Positions 29,783 through 31,189 of a stretch of 31,189 nucleotides of DNA are shown piece after piece; position 1 is the stretch's first letter; each line of letters begins with the position of its first letter. Below the pieces are notes generated by a model, which saw only the letters and a program-made list of their open reading frames with translations, was not told where the DNA came from and searched no databases. Both the position numbers and the translations under genes were made by a program. The DNA comes from Mageeibacillus sp. UBA6980. Lineage in GTDB: Bacteria; Bacillota; Clostridia; Saccharofermentanales; Saccharofermentanaceae. The stretch spans positions 1 to 31,189 of the forward strand of contig DJYK01000013.1 of NCBI GenBank assembly GCA_002450095.1, in the 5' to 3' direction.

Positions 29783-30159
29783 TAACACTTACAAAAGAAC
29801 AGATAATTAAACTTCACGAGATGATCTATGAGCGCTATGGCGGTGCTCCGGGAGTTCTTAATGAAGGTATGTTGGACTCGGCTCTTCAGGCTCCGTTCCA
29901 GACTTTCGGCGGTGAGGAGTTATTCCCTGATGATAAAGAGAAGATCATAAGACTGGCATATGGTCTGATTAAGAATCACTCTTTTCGAGACGGGAACAAG
30001 CGCATAGGAGCACTGGTGTTGCTGGTTATGCTCAAGCTTAACGGCTACCGGGTAAACGCGACTAACGAAGAGTTTACCGATATCATCATGGGTATAGCAG
30101 CGAGTGAGAAGGATGATGAGGATCTTAAGGTGTGGGTCGAAGCACATAGTGAGGGGTAA
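29779..30159 (+). CDS. doc: Doc-type Fic-fold toxin (death-on-curing family)
   Basis: A 126-residue protein. The Fic/Doc catalytic motif reads HSFRDGNKR (67-75) with the catalytic His67 and Lys/Arg in place, preceded by the family helices (MIYERYGGAPGVLNEGMLDSALQAP). Doc of phage P1 phosphorylates EF-Tu; Fic proteins transfer AMP. The short spacing and ~125 residues favour Doc. The ATG overlaps the stop of the 41-residue ORF, so the two form a toxin-antitoxin pair. A further small gene begins three bases after its stop. Confidence 0.85.
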   Translation: MITLTKEQIIKLHEMIYERYGGAPGVLNEGMLDSALQAPFQTFGGEELFPDDKEKIIRLAYGLIKNHSFRDGNKRIGALVLLVMLKLNGYRVNATNEEFTDIIMGIAASEKDDEDLKVWVEAHSEG

Positions 30160-30162
30160 CAT

Positions 30163-30306
30163 ATGGCAGAATCTATGCTTGGAGATAATAAAAAGACCAA
30201 TGGTATCACGAGAATCCCAAGATCAATTGCAGATTTTTTAATATCGATTGTGGATTGGTCTATGGCAAATACGATGGCGTTCATAACACGAATCTTGCTT
30301 GCATAA
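30163..30306 (+). CDS. Small hypothetical protein following doc
   Basis: A 47-residue ORF, MAESMLGDNKKTNGITRIPR, then SIADFLISIVDWSMANTMAF and ITRILLA, with a hydrophobic or amphipathic second half. It begins three bases after the doc stop and GAGGGG lies seven bases before the ATG, so it is probably translated with doc. I recognise no family. It might be a third component of the toxin module, a small membrane protein, or the remnant of a longer gene. Confidence 0.45.
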   Translation: MAESMLGDNKKTNGITRIPRSIADFLISIVDWSMANTMAFITRILLA

Positions 30307-30336
30307 GGCTTGATGATGAGAAGGTGTTTTATCTTT

Positions 30337-30528
30337 ATGATGAATAAGAAAATTAAACGCAATAGGATCAAATGCCTTAAGTGCAGAGATATTATCGAGA
30401 GTGTTACCGTTCATGATTTCAGGTGGTGTTCATGCGGATCCTGTGCTGTAGACGGTGGGAAAGAGTACTTGAGGCGCTGTGGTAATAAGGAAGACTTCGA
30501 AGATATTAGTGAATGCGAAGAGGCATGA
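30337..30528 (+). CDS. Small Cys-rich protein (DUF7695-like)
   Basis: About 63 residues: IKRNRIKCLKCRDIIESVTV, then HDFRWCSCGSCAVDGGKEYL and RRCGNKEDFEDISE. The pattern KCxKCxDIIES...HDFxWCxCGxCAVDGGxxYLRRCG is one I know from a widespread family of small uncharacterised bacterial proteins, often in mobile regions. The Cys pairs (CLKC, CSCGSC) suggest a zinc-binding knuckle. The start is uncertain between adjacent ATGs at 30337 and 30340 (AAGG about 12 bases upstream) and one at 30313. Function unknown. Confidence 0.75.
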   Translation: MMNKKIKRNRIKCLKCRDIIESVTVHDFRWCSCGSCAVDGGKEYLRRCGNKEDFEDISECEEA

Positions 30529-31001
30529 AGGGATAAGGATCGTTGATATAGCCAGATGGCTTTCTGATTCGCAAAAGTAATGAAAATTGAAATTTGCGAA
30601 ATAAGCAGAATGTTGATGAAAGTGAATTAGTGAGTTTACATTTGAGTTTATTAATTTGTAAATATACGGCGAACGAGGAGAAAAACGAAGAATAACGAAA
30701 TCAAAAATGCAGCAGAATCAATGCTTTGAGAGCAGAGAGACGTATTCTGCCGCAGAGCTTGAATAGTTGATAAAACCTTGAAAGCCCGTTAGGGTATTTC
30801 AGTTTTTTAAGCCAACAAAAAGCCAACCAAAATCAGTGATATGTATTTTTCAGAAGTCCTCCCGTAGTCATAGGTGGACTAGATTTGCAGCTCAAAAAGT
30901 TATCAAGAGAACTTAACCCGGATGATATAATTATCTCGTCTGAGGGAATGATCCCTTAGTCAAGAAAATCAACAGTAAAACTTTCCATGGAGAGAAAAAG
31001 A
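30529..31001. other. AT-rich gap without a clear gene
   Basis: In 473 bases I see no full gene. At about 30767-30830 CCTTGAAAGCCC and a T-run, then AAGCCAACAAAAAGCCAACC, resemble sequence near the ends of clostridial integrative elements. From about 30845 to 30959 a plus-strand frame reads RSPPVVIGGLDLQLKKLSRE then LNPDDIIISSEGMIP and stops; it has no start and no family that I recognise, and may be another gene tail. GGAGAG before 31002 starts the next gene. Confidence 0.4.
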
Positions 31002-31189
31002 ATGCAGTTTCATTCATATGGAGATAAAAAGAATAAGACGATACTGGCATTGCACGGAATGCTTTGCGACTGGCAGAAATTCCGGGAATTGCTTAAACCG
31101 TTGGAAGAAACATATTATGTCATATATCCCGCAATGACCGGATGCTATGACGGTTCAGAGAATTATGTTTCTTTTGCAAAAGAAAGTGA
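31002..31189 (+). CDS. Start of an alpha/beta-hydrolase-like protein, cut by the window end
   Basis: The first 62 residues are visible: MQFHSYGDKKNKTILALHGM, then LCDWQKFRELLKPLEETYYV and IYPAMTGCYDGSENYVSFA. The pattern, a beta-strand into LHG (oxyanion loop), a helix with WQ, then a strand and YPAMTG, is the opening of an alpha/beta-hydrolase domain. GGAGA lies about eight bases upstream. An in-frame ATG at 30987 would add five residues. The catalytic Ser, Asp and His lie beyond the window, so substrate and activity are unknown. Confidence 0.65.
   Translation, partial: MQFHSYGDKKNKTILALHGMLCDWQKFRELLKPLEETYYVIYPAMTGCYDGSENYVSFAKES

Overview
The window looks like the chromosomal replication-origin region of a low-to-moderate-GC Gram-positive bacterium of the class Clostridia, possibly a gut or rumen member; genus cannot be fixed from sequence alone. 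The evidence is a dnaA-dnaN-recF-remB-gyrB cluster, parA/parB with three parS palindromes, a MurT/GatD pair (Gram-positive lipid II amidation), a sortase, and several c-di-GMP proteins.

Layout. 1-7.5 kb: the end of a decayed gene, a three-gene ABC exporter (minus strand), a divergent AraC-family regulator sharing a perfect palindromic promoter/operator with it, a zinc-ribbon protein, remnants of a MATE transporter and of a histidine phosphatase, then an EAL phosphodiesterase with a degenerate GGDEF domain. 7.5-8.8 kb: a relic of an integrative element, bounded by a 56-nt tRNA-Ser 3' fragment and the intact tRNA-Ser(UGA) gene. It holds a broken and a complete excisionase-like gene and an unusual 52-bp-period array of inverted repeats. 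8.8-21.2 kb: a long minus-strand run, CAP/DUF4214 secreted protein, GT-C-like membrane protein, parB, parA, two zinc-ribbon membrane proteins separated by parS sites, gyrB, remB, recF, dnaN, the putative oriC, dnaA. 21.2-28.3 kb: plus-strand run, sortase, murT, gatD, purA, a membrane diguanylate cyclase, guaA. 28.3-31.2 kb: AT-rich accessory DNA with an XRE regulator, VapBC, a Doc-type toxin with a tiny candidate antitoxin, small proteins, a GNAT remnant, and the start of an alpha/beta-hydrolase at the edge.

How it fits together. Genes flip strand between dnaA and the sortase, so most core genes run co-directionally with forks leaving this locus; the ABC-side plus-strand genes at 3.0-7.5 kb are the exception. 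DnaA, DnaN, RecF and GyrB serve replication; ParA/ParB/parS serve origin segregation; sortase, MurT/GatD, the GT-C-like and CAP proteins act at the envelope. purA and guaA are the two IMP branches, with a GTP-consuming diguanylate cyclase between them. The most distinctive signals are the repeat array beside tRNA-Ser, parS sites built into terminator hairpins, and a DnaA signature helix that departs from consensus alongside candidate DnaA boxes that all depart at one position.
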